Positions 1 to 10,330 of a stretch of DNA of 64,000 nucleotides are shown here, in pieces. The position numbers and the translations under genes were made by a program. Within the stretch, counting starts at the first letter, position 1. Each line of letters begins with the position of its first letter. The stretch is from Incurvaria masculella (lineage: Eukaryota; Arthropoda; Insecta; Lepidoptera; Incurvariidae), in the NCBI GenBank assembly GCA_946894095.1, contig OX335646.2, positions 13,324,077 through 13,388,076 on the forward strand, in the 5' to 3' direction. A model generated the notes under the pieces. It searched no databases, was not told the origin of the DNA, and was given only the letters and a program-made list of their open reading frames with translations.

Positions 1-1795
1 CATTTGCCCTGGCAAACTCAATTTTATTTAGTTTATATGCTCACATATATATTGCATACGTTAAATAAAGCCACCTGTTTTTGTACACGTTATTTTTTTA
101 ATGCTAACATAGCTCATATATACTTATTTAAAAGTTTATTTGTGTTTTTTGTAACTCATAAATTTCTTCTTCTAATAAAAGGCACTTACAGCAAGACAAA
201 GATGCGAAATGGAATGGTTCTGTCCGCAGATAAAAAGTAATATGCCATCTAGCGCGTTTACTATGGAACCCGCTGTCTCCAATTTTCAAAAACATTCCCA
301 CATGCAAACATTGTCGTAGACGTATTTGATGGTTTGTGTGGGTGGGAACTGACTTGATGAACGAATTTTAAGAGCACATTCGCGCATGGTGGCAATGTTT
401 CGACTGTGTCGCATACGATGCGCCGCAGGATTCCTTAACAATTATATGGTCACTTTGAGCACACGATATCCAGCGCATGCCCCTTTTCCTTTCTTTCTCT
501 TCAGTGGTTTTGCCAAATTAACTTCAGAGATACTTTCATAGCGATGATAAATATTATTGGAAAAATCGTTAAACACAATTAAAATTGTCCTTGGAGCCCA
601 GTTATCATTTCAATTAAGTACATAAGCACGTTTTTCAAATGAAATGAAATCGAAAAACGAGAGTCAGGGATGGGTACATCCGAGCGAGTCGAGCCATTCC
701 GCCCACAACATTAATTGTGTTTCAATAACTCACCGGCCGCGAACGTGACATTTGCTTTGAGACAGTCAATTTCAATGGGACGTGGATTATGATGAATTAT
801 TCGTTTAATTTGTCAGGTGGACCGTACTGATACAAACCATTTTTTTGGGGTGAATACAATTTTTTTTTCGAACAATATTATTAGATCGAACTCATCGAAT
901 TAATTAAAATTTGTAGCTCATATTAGCCGGCACTGCATCTCGCTTTGTCTATGGGTGCCCCAAACTCGAAGTCCAAATGAAATAAATGAGAGAATATCAG
1001 AGGTCGTTTCCAATCAGAGTCACCGTATTTGTAGTTATATAGATATAGAAGTTCTTGTTCTACGTCTTGTTTTTCAATATCAACATCATTTTTGAAATAT
1101 AATATATAACTCGTAGCGTAGGTTAATTTTGTGTTTTGGACTTTTATCTAAATTAGTACTTGTACCTTTGCAAAAAAAAAAACGTCTCCCATTCTAATAG
1201 TGAGACTGAGACTCTACGGTAACGGTCGTATCCTGCCGTGGACATTCGTGTTGAGTCATTTCAACCCGCACGGAACCCTGGTGGAAATGGAACCCGAGAA
1301 AGGGCTGCAAATCACTACCTACTAGCTCCTCCGTACTCCTATCCTTCAAGTCGGGGCTAAATTGGTGAAAAGGTTTTTCTGTACAGTCCACTATTCGAAG
1401 TAGGGTTTTGGGTACCGACCAAAATTTGCGGCTGCCGCCCCATTCTATACAAGTATCATTGGTCAAAACCATGCAAATGACCACACTTACCTACAAACAA
1501 ATATCGTTTGATTTGCCGAACAGTCTGTACATGAGCAATTATAATTCCGCAATTTTTATGGTTTCATTTAACGTTTAACTGGTGTTACAAAAGTTGCAGA
1601 CTTGCGAATGAATGAGTGGTTTAACAATAATTGCTAAAGCCTTTTCTACCGAATACACAGTCTCGTGTTTCTTGAAGAAAGCAAAATATTTTACCTTTTG
1701 TACTTCTTCTGGATGTTTAAATAAAATTTCCAGAAGGTCAGCAAGTCCAGCACTCTCTTAATTTCTTAATAGCAAACTGGTAGCTTTGACTAACT
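1..1795. other. AT-rich stretch without recognisable gene
   Basis: Homopolymer-rich DNA. Open frames here are short and match no family I recognise. The segment at about 1190-1490 is less AT-rich and open on the minus strand, but I see no domain in it. Confidence 0.6.
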
Positions 1796-1796
1796 C

Positions 1797-1935
1797 TGCA
1801 GGCCTATCCTGGAATTCCGTAATCAGGAATGAAGAATCCTGAGCAAACCGTTTCTATAGTAATTTTCAAAGCAATTTTCAAAACGGTTTTCTAGATTCAG
1901 GATTCCTGATTTCTGATTACGGAATAGGCCTGCTG
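1797..1935. mobile_element. Foldback MITE, GCAGGYCTATTCC family, short copy
   Basis: The left arm starts GCAGGCCTATCCTGG and runs into CGTAATCAGGAAT. The right arm is its inverse, ending ATTACGGAATAGGCCTGC. A short centre with a GCAATTTTCAAAACGG core separates them. There is no coding capacity. Longer copies of the same family are at 19748-19980, 21135-21350 and 48821-49032, and halves at 23010-23106 and 59134-59180. This copy is internally deleted. Confidence 0.7.
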
Positions 1936-2312
1936 GATATGTGCGTCGCAGCCATAAGGTTTTGCCCAGGCAGCGTGGGCAAATGTTGCTAACAGAGGTC
2001 ACATCTCAATTCTTACTTGTTTTCTGTTCTGACGATCGGAAGAGTTATTCATCTGGGGTGAGCAATCAGCAATTAGTGAGTTAAATTCAAATGCGAATTT
2101 TCTTTTTTTTATTGTATTCTAGCTTTTTCCATCGAGTGAGTTGAGTTGAGTCACTGAACCATATGGAATAAAACAGGGGTCGGACGAGTTATTCCACTGC
2201 AGTAAGCAATAGGTGAAAAGGATAACGAATACAATTTCATTGGTTTAATTTCAATTTAAAATTTTGTTTTAAAGAAAACTGATTTAAAAAAAAATCTTTG
2301 AAAAATATTCCA
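1936..2312. other. Unassigned AT-rich spacer
   Basis: No feature recognised. Read on the minus strand it lies downstream of the AATAAA at 2313-2318. Confidence 0.5.
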
Positions 2313-2550
2313 TTTATTGAGAACGAAATATATACAGTTAAGCAGTAAAGTATAAATAATGGCGAATGGTGACGTGGGTAGGTCGCTGGGTTTTTTGTAA
2401 AGGTTTTGTAAAAGGGAGGCCTATATAGGTTCGCAAAAAGAAATTGTTTGTGGTCCCATGCAATGCACAATCGTCTAGGGGCTAGGATAAAAGAAGGAGG
2501 GACGACTCACCACGATGGAGACTTCCTGACGTGTGCGGGTGGCCACCACG

Positions 2551-2676
2551 CTACTCCTTCTCCCACAGGATGCGGTTCAAGAACGCTGCGTCCTCGACGA
2601 TGAATAGCACATAAAGTCCTTTGGCTTGTTCGTAGGTTTCGAGCACATACGGTACTGGCGAAGTACTTCTGGGTAC
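2551..2676 (-). pseudogene. Possible decayed 3'-terminal exon, unknown protein
   Basis: A minus-strand frame of 41 codons ends in TAG at 2553-2551. Its peptide looks protein-like (it includes YEQAKGLYVLFIVEDAAFL) but I do not recognise a family. Upstream on the same strand, a polypyrimidine-CAG acceptor (exon would start at 2766) opens a different frame reading NYLAAAESLGTQKYFAS, so a frameshift would be needed to join them. An AATAAA lies at 2318-2313, about 235 nt past the stop. Acceptor, stop and poly(A) signal together resemble a last exon, but the two-frame structure points to a pseudogene. Chance is a real alternative. Confidence 0.2.
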
Positions 2677-2829
2677 CTAAGGACTCGGCGGCGGCGAGAT
2701 AGTTTTGGAGGGAGCCGGTGCTACGATGACATGGCGTGTCCGTGCATCGCGGTATCAAAAATTGCACTGAAAGCTGGGCCTTTCAGCCTTTTCAGTATAG
2801 ACGCTGTCAATCTTCGCTCCATCGGGTGA

Positions 2830-3981
2830 AAGAGAGAGAGGGACATGTGTATGCGGGGAACAAGAATAGGACTAGGGTCATGCATATTACATAGAACCAC
2901 ACAGCCATAGATGACGCGAAGACATTATAGCCTAACCAGCGAATTTGAATTATATATTTAACATAAAAACACTTTAAAAAAACAAGAGAAATAGCTTGGT
3001 AGAGAATACCTGCATAGTTATGCTTAAGGCTGTGTACTACGCTAGGTGACTCTCAGTTTTTAGTAAATATCTCAAAGGATATACTTAACTTATCAAGCGC
3101 AAATAAAAAAAAAACTTCAGGCACAAAATTTATGATATTCATTTCCATGGCACAAACATTGCTCGATAGAAAAAAATCGCCCAAAATAGCCATATTTTTT
3201 CACATTTCTCTTTATTTCTTCTAAGTAGTTAGCATTCCATAACTAAAAAAATACAATGCACTCTTTAATATTCAATCCAAATAGGGTTTCATAGGATAGA
3301 GATATCAAAATCTCACCTTAGATTTTTTCGAAAATATGGTTTGTTATGTTTTGAATTAAAAAAGGTTATCTCGTTGTTAGCACAGTTACCTGGGTGCAAC
3401 TATATGTGTGTCAATAGTCATATGATTAAAAAAAAAAAAGGATGTCTTTTTATACATTGAACCAGCGTGCAATGCATATTACGTTCCTGTACATGCTATA
3501 GGGATTTTAAATGTACACAGAACTTGCCGCAAGCAGGTCCAGGCTAAGTTTCTGGTTAAGTTATGGCAAGTAACGAGTGGGGGGTAGGAGTACCGCCTGG
3601 CTATAAATTCGCAATAATTATACGTGCGGAGTTTAGCATTAGCATATAGATTGGGGCTATCGTCCGTGTAATATCGTCAGGCGTCGTGTACTCAACAATG
3701 CCCGCAATCTGCTCCCCCACCGCACTGCAACCGCATCATTGTAAAAATGCACCTGCGTTGTTTTGGCCAGAAATAGAGCAACGAGATCAAGTCGTTCCGT
3801 GCTCGTGGGTGGCGTAGCTCAGCCGATTGAAAACTATTCGATGAGGGACCAGAACTGTTTTGGGATCTTAAAGTTACAAAATAATACAAAACATACCTAC
3901 TAAGATAAGCACCATGTCTAGTCTCCTGAAAGAATCACTTGTAAGATGCTCTTTTAACATCGAACTGTCACGGATTAAAAC
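2830..3981. other. AT-rich stretch, nothing recognised
   Basis: Low-complexity A/T runs and short random frames. No repeat shared with the rest of the window was noticed. Confidence 0.5.
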
Positions 3982-4120
3982 TCCATACAAATATTATAAA
4001 TATGATAGGAACTCAGTCTGTCTTAACTTCACGCCTTAACCGCTGAACCAATTTTGATGAAATTTGGTATAGAAAGAGTCTGGGCCTCAGGAAAGGACAT
4101 ACGCTACCGTTTGTGGTAAA
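3982..4120 (+). mobile_element. Helitron-like short element, 5' half
   Basis: It begins TCCATAC followed by AATATTATAAATATG. It continues with CTCAGTCTGTCTTAACTTC, then CCAATTTTGATGAAATTTGG and an AAAGGACATA motif. This is the 5' body of a small non-autonomous repeat very common in Lepidoptera; a close copy starts at 51026. It stops where the LINE tail begins, and a Helitron-like 3' end lies beyond the LINE at 9150-9205. One interpretation is that the LINE inserted into it. Confidence 0.5.
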
Positions 4121-4137
4121 TCAAATCAAATCAAAAT
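4121..4137 (-). repeat. LINE 3' tail, (TTGAT)n
   Basis: The plus strand shows AAATCAAATCAAATCAA, a pentamer repeat in place of poly(A). It follows AATAAAAACATTT on the minus strand. Such tails are characteristic of CR1/L2-like LINEs. Confidence 0.7.
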
Positions 4138-4460
4138 GTTTTTATTTCGGCGAGCATTATCGGTGGAAAAATCCATCATGCTATAGAAATAGTCAATTAC
4201 AATATTAAATTTTCAAAAAATTCACATCAAAAATATAAAAAGCAATAAAATGATAAAATTAAGTAATTAAAAATACATTAAGAATATAAATTCAGTCACT
4301 GTAGAAACTAAAGACATATCACCAATAAAACAATACTAATAATAATAGGAATAACAACAACAGCAACAACAATGAAAACAATAGAAATAGATAAAAAAGC
4401 GATGCCTTTAGGCAATTGTCATTTCAAAATATTCTTGCAAGGAATATGTAACATTTTGGG

Positions 4461-7292
4461 TTAAAAAAATTTCATTCTTTTTTTGAACTTAACTGGAGCC
4501 AAATACCTGATTGCTGGAGATATGTGATTATACATCTTTACTTTTGTCAAATCTCCATGACTATCGGCTTTACGTAATCTATTGTAGGGTAATAACAGCG
4601 ATTTGGAATCTTTGGCTCTAGTTCTGTATGTGTGTTTCTGTGAAGCAATGGAAAACTCGTCAAGGTGTGTGTGTACATAAGTTAAACATTCAAGAATATA
4701 TTGACCTATTACAGTTATTATTCTAGATGTAGAAAATAGCGGTCTGCACGATGCCTTTCTGTTAACTCCATGTAATATACGGAGGGCACTCTTTTGTTTC
4801 CTCAGTACTCTGATCATTTCCACAGCGTTTCCCCAAACCAGAATACCATAGGTTAGTTGCGCGTGAAAATAGGCATAATAAATCATTTTGAGCATATTTT
4901 CTTCTACTAATGGCTTGATCTGCTTGAGAGCGTATAAACAAGACGATAGCTTTTTGCACACAATATCTATCTGCCTATCCCATTTGAGTTGGGCATCTAT
5001 GTGTATACCTAGAAATTTCGTGCTTTTGGAATTAGTGGAATTGACATTAACTTTATCTTTACGGATAGAGATATTCACTACTACAGTTTTATTTTTATTC
5101 AGTGAAATTCCATTAATGGAGAACCATCTAGACACATTTTCCATTATGGATATACACTTATTTTCTAGTATTTGGTTGTTGCAAGCAGCGACTGAGAGGC
5201 TAGTATCATCAGCAAATAATGTGCTTTTGCAGAGTTCGCTTGCGACAGTAGGAAGATCATTTATGTACACAAGGAAAAGTAGTGGGCCTAAGATCGATCC
5301 TTGTGGTACTCCTTGTGTAATGTCAGCCCAATCTGAAAATGCTTCTCCTACATGTACACGCTGTTTTCGATTGCTAAGGTATGATTCCATAATTTTAAAA
5401 ACTCCACCTCTAACGCCATAGTGTTCAAGCTTTGCCAAAAGTATGTCGTGGCGTACACAGTCAAAAGCCTTGGATAAGTCGCAGAAAATTCCACAGGTTT
5501 TCTGCGACGTATCCAGTGCTTTCCAAATATTTTTAACGAAGCTGTAGACCGCAAGCGATGTAGAGCATCCACTTCTGAACCCGAATTGATCCTTTGAAAG
5601 AGTCCCGTTTTTAGTGAAGAAATCCATCAGTCTATTATAGATTATTGTTTCCAGCAGTTTGGATAGTACAGGTAACAAACTGATGGGTCTGTAATTATTC
5701 ATATCTAAGCTGGTGCCCTTTTTGAGAACAGGGACTACTTTCGCTAGTTTTAAGCTGTCAGGGAAGATGCCAGCTTTTAGTGCTCGATGAAATAATTCCA
5801 AAATTGGTGCAGATAGCTCTTTTTCACAATGCTTTAATACTTTAGAGGAGAGCCCAAATACATCTTGACTGCTCTTGTCCTTCAGTCGCTTAAAAGATTC
5901 TCTTAACTCAGCTTGAGTTAGTGGTAGGAAGTTTATAGACTGGTCACTATATGGTATACTGGTATTTAAGTAATCAATAGCTTTGCTTAAATCGATATCT
6001 ATGCCCTTTGTGAGTTCAATAGGAGCATTGAGGAAAAAGTCATTAAATTGATGTGCTATTTGTTTATCGTCAGTTATGGAGTTTTCTCCAATTTGAATCT
6101 TATTTATTCTAGCTGTTTTCCCAATCGGTTTTTGTTCTTTTTTAATTATATACCACATACTTTTTACTATATTGTGTGATTGACGAATTTGTTTAGTATT
6201 GGCCAGCCTTTTGGCACAGTTTATAGCTTTTCTATAGATCCGTTTATAAGTACTTACAAATGTCTTAAGTTTTGAACTGTTATTGAGTTTAAGTTCATGG
6301 TGCAAGTTTTTTAATTTACAGGCAGATATTATTATACCTGGTGTAATCCAATCTTGTTTTCCTTGATTGTTTTTTAGGACTTTGCATTTAAAGGATCTTT
6401 TGAAAACCTCTAGTAGTTTATTCATAAATATACCTGTAGACGTATCAATATCCTGCATTGTACTTACAAATTCCCAACATATAATTTCTAGGCTTTTTTT
6501 AAATTGTTTTACACCAGTTTTAGTTAGGATTGTACGATTTATATTTTGAGTGGGATTTTTATTGTTCATATTTGTTAGAAATTCGAAATATATGGCCTCA
6601 TGATCAGATATAGTACTATTTAGAACTTTTTTCGAATACTGTGATTCATTATAATTTGTTATGATGTTGTCAATGCAAGTTTTGGAGTGGTCGGTGATTC
6701 TAGTAGGTTGATTAACCACTAGGTGACAGTTTGATTCTATTACAATTTCCTGAAGTTCTATGCTACGTTTGTTCTTACTTAAAATGTTAATATTAAAATC
6801 GGCAGCTAAAACAATATTCTTATGCTCTTTTGTAATTTTTTTAAGTATCCTGTCAAGAATAAGTCTAAAGTGATCGTAGCAACCATTATCCGACCTGTAA
6901 ACACTTAGTACAACAGTGTTGTATTCGCTCAACTCAATCGCTGCTATTTCACAATCAAACTCTTTAGACATTTTAATCAAATCAATTCTGTCAACACATT
7001 CAATACAATCTTTTACAAATATAGCCGAACCTCCGTGGCCATGTTTTGTTCTACAAAAATTACTTCCCAATTTAAAACCACTAAAACATATACTTTCTAT
7101 TTGACACTTGTGAGTCCATGTTTCAGTGAAGCAGAGGATATCACAGTCAAGTTTATTTTTTTCTACTTCCAGCATACCAATCTTTTTAGCAATGCTTCTT
7201 ACGTTTTGATATAATAGCTTTAGGGATTTTCCTAAGAATCCTAGGTCACATTCACAGTTGATTGAGTTAGTTGAAAATTTCTTGCACTTTTC
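4461..7292 (-). CDS. LINE ORF2: APE endonuclease and reverse transcriptase
   Basis: Encodes the enzyme for target-primed reverse transcription. Numbered from the ATG at 7175 (904 aa): endonuclease motifs TETW (17-20), DFN (126-128) and SDH (190-192); then RT with NYRPISLL (494-501), DLSKAFD (566-572), QGVPQGSILGPLLF (621-634) and the FADD catalytic box (654-657); then a thumb and C-terminal region with a TYGILVWG motif (775-782). All the catalytic residues I looked for are present. The frame is open 39 codons further upstream, to 7292, and this extension carries QNVRS, the conserved first endonuclease strand with its metal-site Asn. The ATG at 7175 would therefore give an incomplete endonuclease. 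No ATG exists in the extension, so translation probably continues from ORF1. ORF2 overlaps ORF1 by 52 nt in the -1 frame. Confidence 0.9.
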   Translation of the reverse strand, partial: EKCKKFSTNSINCECDLGFLGKSLKLLYQNVRSIAKKIGMLEVEKNKLDCDILCFTETWTHKCQIESICFSGFKLGSNFCRTKHGHGGSAIFVKDCIECVDRIDLIKMSKEFDCEIAAIELSEYNTVVLSVYRSDNGCYDHFRLILDRILKKITKEHKNIVLAADFNINILSKNKRSIELQEIVIESNCHLVVNQPTRITDHSKTCIDNIITNYNESQYSKKVLNSTISDHEAIYFEFLTNMNNKNPTQNINRTILTKTGVKQFKKSLEIICWEFVSTMQDIDTSTGIFMNKLLEVFKRSFKCKVLKNNQGKQDWITPGIIISACKLKNLHHELKLNNSSKLKTFVSTYKRIYRKAINCAKRLANTKQIRQSHNIVKSMWYIIKKEQKPIGKTARINKIQIGENSITDDKQIAHQFNDFFLNAPIELTKGIDIDLSKAIDYLNTSIPYSDQSINFLPLTQAELRESFKRLKDKSSQDVFGLSSKVLKHCEKELSAPILELFHRALKAGIFPDSLKLAKVVPVLKKGTSLDMNNYRPISLLPVLSKLLETIIYNRLMDFFTKNGTLSKDQFGFRSGCSTSLAVYSFVKNIWKALDTSQKTCGIFCDLSKAFDCVRHDILLAKLEHYGVRGGVFKIMESYLSNRKQRVHVGEAFSDWADITQGVPQGSILGPLLFLVYINDLPTVASELCKSTLFADDTSLSVAACNNQILENKCISIMENVSRWFSINGISLNKNKTVVVNISIRKDKVNVNSTNSKSTKFLGIHIDAQLKWDRQIDIVCKKLSSCLYALKQIKPLVEENMLKMIYYAYFHAQLTYGILVWGNAVEMIRVLRKQKSALRILHGVNRKASCRPLFSTSRIITVIGQYILECLTYVHTHLDEFSIASQKHTYRTRAKDSKSLLLPYNRLRKADSHGDLTKVKMYNHISPAIRYLAPVKFKKRMKFF

Positions 7293-8971
7293 TCACTGAT
7301 AACGATTTGTTTTAAATTCGACGGATTGACATTTTCATTCTGTCGTATCAGAATTGATTGAGTTAGTGTGCGTTTACCTTTAGTGTGTAGGGCACCTAGC
7401 ATAGTGAACTGGTTACAATTTAGGTTTATATATCTAGTGTGATTGTGTGTATGTGCGATATCCTTTATGGCTTTATTTATATTATGTATTTCTGTATCGT
7501 TTTTACCATTATATAAAATTGGTACCAAACATATTTGCAGTCCTCTGATATGACCTTGATCAGCAATCTCAGTGAGTCTAGATATGTAGCCCTTTGGATC
7601 ATTTTCCACGGACTCATATTCACTAATAAGTATCAAGTTAATGCCCTCGAAGTCATCGTCATTATCCTGGACATAGCTATGTAATATTAAATTATAAGGA
7701 GCATTCGGCTTACATGTGTTTATGATATGATAGTCATTCGTGAGGTTTTCATGTATGTATTTCGAAAAACCTATTCCATTCCTCCCCGAGTATACTCTGA
7801 TGTATTTCGGATTTGACATTGATTTTTCAGACGAAATATCGAATGGGGCAGATTTGAACGTATTTGTGCTGTTATTTTCACTATTCACCTCTATTGAAGA
7901 GTTTACAGATGTCTTATTATCTTTAGCTACAACGTTACGTATCTTCCTAATTGTTGTTTTCTTCTTTTTCTTCGATTTCGTTGATTTTGATGCTTTTGAG
8001 AATTGAAGCGGTTCTGCGATGTCTTCCACGCGTTCATGGTCTCCAGTGGTAGGTTTTTGGTCTCCGTCAAAGGGCACAGGAACTGACCTGTTTTCATCAA
8101 ACTGTACTTCCGCAACGGGCATGAGGTCATCGTAGGATGGCACCTGAACTTCAGTATTGGGAGTCAAAAAGGTTTGATCGGGCACCTGTCCTCTGGCAGC
8201 GGGATTCCGGTCCTTAGAAGACAAGACCAGGACTTCGGCGGTGGGTACAGGGATGGCCTTATCAAGCATCTGTACTCCGGGCACGGAGCTTGGTGTGCTA
8301 GTGGTAAGTAACGAAACTTTGGCAAATGGTGCTGAGATGGGACACGACTCTGATGATGCAGTATCCTCCACCAGTTCCAGAGGAAGGTCAGTGTTGTCAA
8401 AATCAATGGGATTAATTATGTCAGGTATTATTTCAGTTCTGCGAGTGGAAATGGCAGCAATAGAAACCCTTTTTGAACTCTGTGATGCTCGTTTTCTACT
8501 CAAAGATTTTTTTTCCGAGATTTCTCTCCTTAGGACTGAGTTTGTTATCCTTTCATTGGTTAGTTGCTCCCTTATGTCTCTCATTTCGATTGAGCCGCCA
8601 TCGTGGGAATAGGTACCAGAGCAGAACGTTTCTTTTTCTAAAAGGAAATGTTCCCGCTGCTGTTGAAGCGTGCTATTTTCGTCAAGTAAACGTTCATATT
8701 CAACGTGCTCACATTGATATGTTGAAATAGTATGCAGTAATTTCTGTATTTGCTCATCCATCTCCTCGATTCGTGAGTCTCGATCCACTAATTCCTTTTT
8801 TAAACTACTTATCATCGACCATACATTTTCAATTTCTGTAGAGTTTTCAGATTGTTCCTGAATTAGGTTCTCAATTTGTTTATGTAAACTATCCACATAA
8901 TCTGGGGAACCTGTCATTTCTTTTCGTCCTTTTCTTGATTCCATCTCCGTAGACATGGCTCTTGAGATCAT
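7241..8971 (-). CDS. LINE ORF1: coiled-coil, SGNH-like RNP protein
   Basis: Likely the RNA-binding partner of ORF2. I chose the ATG at 8971 because the open frame upstream of it (to a GTG at 9013) has no ATG; this gives 576 aa. Numbered from the GTG (590 aa), residues 38-131 form a heptad-rich coiled coil. Residues about 230-330 are Pro/Val-rich with loose repeats such as VPTAEV and NTEVQVP. Residues 346-360 are strongly basic (KSKKKKKTTIRK). Residues 404-556 resemble the SGNH esterase region of CR1-type ORF1, ending in ALHTKGKRTLTQSI, like the His block of that fold. No GDS nucleophile motif is visible (YSGRNGIGFS lies at that place), so catalytic activity is doubtful. Stop TAG at 7243-7241. 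Confidence 0.8.
   Translation of the reverse strand: MISRAMSTEMESRKGRKEMTGSPDYVDSLHKQIENLIQEQSENSTEIENVWSMISSLKKELVDRDSRIEEMDEQIQKLLHTISTYQCEHVEYERLLDENSTLQQQREHFLLEKETFCSGTYSHDGGSIEMRDIREQLTNERITNSVLRREISEKKSLSRKRASQSSKRVSIAAISTRRTEIIPDIINPIDFDNTDLPLELVEDTASSESCPISAPFAKVSLLTTSTPSSVPGVQMLDKAIPVPTAEVLVLSSKDRNPAARGQVPDQTFLTPNTEVQVPSYDDLMPVAEVQFDENRSVPVPFDGDQKPTTGDHERVEDIAEPLQFSKASKSTKSKKKKKTTIRKIRNVVAKDNKTSVNSSIEVNSENNSTNTFKSAPFDISSEKSMSNPKYIRVYSGRNGIGFSKYIHENLTNDYHIINTCKPNAPYNLILHSYVQDNDDDFEGINLILISEYESVENDPKGYISRLTEIADQGHIRGLQICLVPILYNGKNDTEIHNINKAIKDIAHTHNHTRYINLNCNQFTMLGALHTKGKRTLTQSILIRQNENVNPSNLKQIVISEKSARNFQLTQSTVNVT
7274..7280 (-). promoter_or_regulatory. Putative -1 ribosomal frameshift heptamer A_AAU_UUU
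   Basis: In ORF1 phase the minus strand reads AGA AAT TTT CAA, so the heptamer A AAT TTT is in exact X_XXY_YYZ register. A -1 slip continues as TCA ACT AAC, which is the open ORF2 frame. It lies 31 nt before the ORF1 stop and inside the 52-nt overlap. The register is seen directly; function is inferred. No strong downstream stem is obvious by eye. Confidence 0.5.
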
Positions 8972-9149
8972 ATAGATTGTTAAAAATAATCGGTACAAAT
9001 TCTGCTGCTGCACAAATACGGTTGCATGAAATTACGATTTGCAACCTAAAATACGGTAGCCTGAAATATACATGTTCATTCTTTGTTCGAAATTAACTTT
9101 GTTAAAAATTAAACTCTAGGAATACATATAACATAAAATGTTAGGTTCA

Positions 9150-9205
9150 TCCCGACTTCTGTCCGAAACGACACTGACCCGAACGGAGCCGGGTACCTTA
9201 TCTAG
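9150..9205 (+). mobile_element. Helitron-like 3' end
   Basis: GACCCGAACGGAGCCGGG forms the subterminal hairpin, followed by TACCTTATCTAG. It matches the 3' ends at 33152-33155 and 39035-39038. It may be the other half of 3982-4120, separated by the LINE. The base after CTAG is C, not the usual T. Confidence 0.5.
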
Positions 9206-10186
9206 CATTAAATATTTTCTTTATTTGTGCATGGCCTGGAATGACAACGTGGACTTACTAGAATGTTGTACCTGCTACGGAGCACCTCGACCACGGAGAT
9301 AGACGTCAATTCCGTGAGCTCCACTCATTAGAATTCAACAAATTTTATGTATGATTTATATTGCTTTACCAGTGAGGATGGACCGACGGGAGTAGAATCT
9401 GAAACTCGTTAGTATGTGGGCCTTTATAAAAAAAAACTGCAGCGCCGGCGAGTGAGTACGCTTATTACTGATTTTTTTCGAGTACCACACCGAACAGTAA
9501 CACCACAGGCCGCTGTTTAGTACAACGAACGCTCTATTAATCTCTAGTAATCGAACTAACTACATTTAGGCCCTTTTTCGCCTGCTGCTGATTATCTTAA
9601 TCGCCACATATTGAAGGCCATTCTTAGCAGCTTGCCATCAATACCAGTACAAGTTAATCAACACTTTACTATTAAAGGCCCTTTAAGCGGTGGCGATTAA
9701 AATAAATCAGTACTTGTTCAAAATCAAGCTTAGACGTTTGGACTAACTTGTGGCTACGCTGCCGTCATACGAATGACTTTCGATTGATCCTCCTGTCCTT
9801 CTATCCTCGTTGTGCCGTACCTACGTAAATCAATTTGTGTCTCCTTATGAAATTATGCCTTCTGCTACAAAGAACTGGCAAGGCTAACATATTCAAAATA
9901 ATGTTCTGTAACATAAAATGTAAGAAAAAGGCGTCGAAAATAAATAAACGGGTGCAATATAAAAGATCGACATTGAAGTACGTACATCAATAACTTACAT
10001 ATCGGCTAAGCGATTCCAAATTAAAACAGTGATATTGTAAGGATTATTTTATCAAAGGTTTGCAAGCGACACATCATTGTGATACAATGAAGGTATACCC
10101 CCTACTTGATATAATGCATTGCCTGGATGATATACAAATTACGCATTAGCCGAGCTTGAAAAATTGCAGCAAATTGCATTTGCACA
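9206..10186. other. Unassigned spacer with a weak palindrome
   Basis: No gene seen. Arms at about 9587-9618 and 9677-9709 (CTTAATCGCCACATATTG against GGTGGCGATTAAAATAA) form an imperfect inverted repeat, perhaps an old foldback element. Confidence 0.45.
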
Positions 10187-10330
10187 TTGTGTTCCCGTTA
10201 TCGTAGAGCATGTATGAAAATATGTATATCTGTAGTTGAAGCGAAAAAGGTTTGCTGTGACCGTACCGTATGGCGCTCTATCATCTCTGCCTACCCCTCC
10301 GGGAAAGCGGCGTGGAGGTATGTATGTAGG
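10187..10330 (+). pseudogene. LINE ORF2 C-terminal fragment (RTE-like family)
   Basis: Reads RRACMKICISVVEAKKVCC, then DRTVWRSIISAYPSGKAAW, and passes into a TATG-type tail. This is the extreme C-terminus of a non-LTR retrotransposon polyprotein common in moths. A longer minus-strand copy is at 20074-20320 and shares VEAKKVCCDRTVW almost exactly. 5'-truncated insertion; clade assignment is uncertain. Confidence 0.65.

Larger units (their letters stand above)
4121..9140 (-). mobile_element. Apparently full-length CR1-like non-LTR retrotransposon
   Basis: A minus-strand LINE of about 5 kb, reading 5'UTR, ORF1, ORF2, about 325 nt of 3'UTR, and a short (TTGAT)n tail read at 4137-4121. Both ORFs are free of stops and frameshifts, which is unusual in this window of relics and suggests a young, possibly mobile copy. 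ORF1 with a C-terminal SGNH-like region plus ORF2 with an APE endonuclease and RT fits the CR1/Jockey group; the exact clade is inference. The 5' boundary is approximate, set where Helitron-like sequence resumes near 9150. No convincing target-site duplication was seen. Confidence 0.85.

Noticed and set aside
4888..5421. 177-codon plus-strand frame
   Set aside because: Antisense shadow of the reverse transcriptase ORF on the opposite strand.
8241..8612. 123-codon plus-strand frame
   Set aside because: Antisense shadow of LINE ORF1.
4121..9140. Target-site duplication around the LINE
   Set aside because: I looked for a copy of the sequence next to the tail (GCTACCGTTTGTGGT) beyond the 5' end and found none.
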